Part shown: positions 63,217-64,000 of the stretch, piece after piece | Position numbering within the stretch: position 1 is the first letter of the stretch | How the letters are laid out: each line of letters opens with the position of its first letter | From: an uncultured Clostridium sp. | Lineage (GTDB): Bacteria; Bacillota; Clostridia; Lachnospirales; Lachnospiraceae | Length of the DNA stretch: 64,000 nucleotides | Direction of reading: 5' to 3' | NCBI GenBank assembly: GCA_934438135.1 | Contig: CAKSBP010000009.1 | Span: 1-64,000, forward strand | Position numbers and translations under genes: made by a program | Notes under the pieces: generated by a model | Told to the model about the DNA's origin: nothing | Databases searched by the model: none | Seen by the model: only the letters and a program-made list of their open reading frames with translations

Positions 63217-63443
63217 ACTATCTATGTAAATCAAATATATAAAAGAAATTTACAAAATATTTACAGATAGTTTCAAAAAAGCCTAAAAACAAGATGTGGA
63301 GTTGACAAAAAACGTGCTTTTTAGATTTATCTATTATATGTTATTCTTGATAAGCCGATATAAAAATATGCTAATAAGAAACAATTTATACAAGATGATG
63401 AAAATATCAGGTATAAGAAGAAGCTGGATTAGAGGAGGAAGAT

Positions 63444-64000
63444 ATGGACAGCAGCAAAAATACAGAAGAGATACAAATTGATGTTGGGAGAGTATTCAAA
63501 AAAATATTTCATTTTTCTCCATTTATTGTTCTGACCGTTGTTCTGATAGGAGTTGTTACATATAAACATTATGCCAATAATAACAAAGCACTTTATAGCA
63601 GTTCTGGGAAGATTTATATTATTGATGAGAACAATGGAAAAGAAATTAAAGTTTCATTGGAACAGTTGGATATTGGAAATATGCTTGTAATGGATTACAA
63701 AGAATTGATTGTAAGCCGTGGAGTACTTGAACGGGTTGTACAGAATCTTTCACTGAATATCAGTTATACGGAACTACAGAAAAGAATTACAGTCAATAAT
63801 CCGGAAGATACACGTATTATTGATATTACACTTCAATATGATGACAGAGAGCAGATACAGGAGATATTGAATGAAGTAGAAAGAGTAACCTGTAAAGTCC
63901 TTTCAAAAAAATTAGGGACAGAAGATCCGACGATTTTGGAAGAAGCATCGGAACCACAAATGTATTATTTATATTCTCCCAAAAAATATGCTCTTATTTA
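63444..64000 (+). CDS. Wzz/CpsC-like polysaccharide co-polymerase, partial
   Basis: This reading frame runs from ATG 63444 (7 bases after GAGGAGGA) to the window edge with no stop, so 185 codons of an unfinished gene are seen. An N-terminal cytoplasmic stretch leads to a transmembrane helix at about residues 28-41 (IVLTVVLIGVVTY). The following periplasm-like region has IYIIDENNGK and repeated 'INPEDTR/ITLQYDDRE' style strands and helices, as in Wzz/CpsC chain-length regulators. It would partner the CpsD-like ATPase upstream. Confidence 0.8.
   Translation, partial: MDSSKNTEEIQIDVGRVFKKIFHFSPFIVLTVVLIGVVTYKHYANNNKALYSSSGKIYIIDENNGKEIKVSLEQLDIGNMLVMDYKELIVSRGVLERVVQNLSLNISYTELQKRITVNNPEDTRIIDITLQYDDREQIQEILNEVERVTCKVLSKKLGTEDPTILEEASEPQMYYLYSPKKYALI

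Noticed and set aside
63296..63481. 61-codon frame overlapping the start of the Wzz-like gene
   Set aside because: Basic, low-complexity product, no family match, and overlaps the better-supported gene on the same strand.
1..64000. CRISPR array, prophage, insertion sequence, tRNA or rRNA genes
   Set aside because: No regularly spaced direct repeats, transposase, integrase, phage structural genes, or recognisable tRNA/rRNA sequence were seen.

Overview
The window reads as a core-genome segment of a low-GC, spore-forming Clostridia, most likely Lachnospiraceae. The supporting signs are AT-rich intergenic DNA with consensus sigma-A promoters and strong AGGAGG ribosome sites, frequent TTG/GTG starts, spoIVA behind a sigma-E-like promoter, MinCDE together with DivIVA and SepF, a Na+-pump decarboxylase operon, and the ylqC-rimM-trmD-rplS-lepB-rbgA-rnhB gene order. 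Nearly all genes lie on the + strand; only prs and a small DUF378 gene are on the minus strand. I found no rRNA, tRNA, CRISPR array, insertion sequence or prophage. Assignments rest on reading motifs and gene order, not on database searches.

Layout. (1) 97-2088: yhbY, nadD, yqeK and rsfS, a compact ribosome/NAD operon. (2) 2189-7715: a biotin-dependent, membrane-linked carboxyltransferase/decarboxylase operon. It holds an MmdA-type alpha subunit, a lipoprotein-like OadG subunit, a separate biotin carrier, an OadB/MmdB Na+ pump and an OadA-type alpha subunit with no biotin domain of its own. (3) 7823-10292: an OPT transporter overlapping a PqqD-like gene. (4) 10421-14805: the ylxM-ffh-rpsP-khpA-rimM-trmD-rplS translation and secretion block. 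(5) 14868-19545: two signal peptidases I around rbgA, then rnhB, an FlhB-like small protein, yraN and a YfiH-type laccase-domain protein. (6) prs on the minus strand, divergent from a DUF512 radical-SAM-like gene followed by der, plsY and gpsA. (7) 25360-29668: spoIVA, an SH3-NlpC/P60 hydrolase and an unrecognised 352-residue protein.

(8) 29719-39847: a membrane-anchored MutS paralogue, rnhA, mutS, mutL, miaA, a methionine gamma-lyase-family enzyme and radC. (9) 39883-49554: the elongation and division cluster mreB-mreC-mreD-PBP2-minC-minD-minE-rodA, then mgsA and a DacA-type carboxypeptidase. The PBP2 is unusually long. (10) 49671-57672: a small P-loop protein, minus-strand DUF378, then the ylm/division block (HlyD-like protein, yggS/ylmE, sepF, ylmH, divIVA), followed by aroB, lspA and an rluD-family synthase. 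(11) 57798-62208: hsp20 under a CIRCE/HrcA operator, an acyl-CoA synthetase and a Na+/phosphate symporter with an odd hairpin between ribosome site and start codon. (12) 62319-64000: the start of a polysaccharide locus, a CpsD-like ATPase and a truncated Wzz/CpsC-like chain-length protein.

Most of the window is orthodox. The observations most worth a second look are the transcarboxylase-plus-Na+-pump gene set, the fused OadG subunit, the PBP2 insertion with a Cys/His cluster at the active site, the membrane MutS, the OPT-PqqD pair, the unknown 352-residue protein, and the hairpin-spaced ribosome site.
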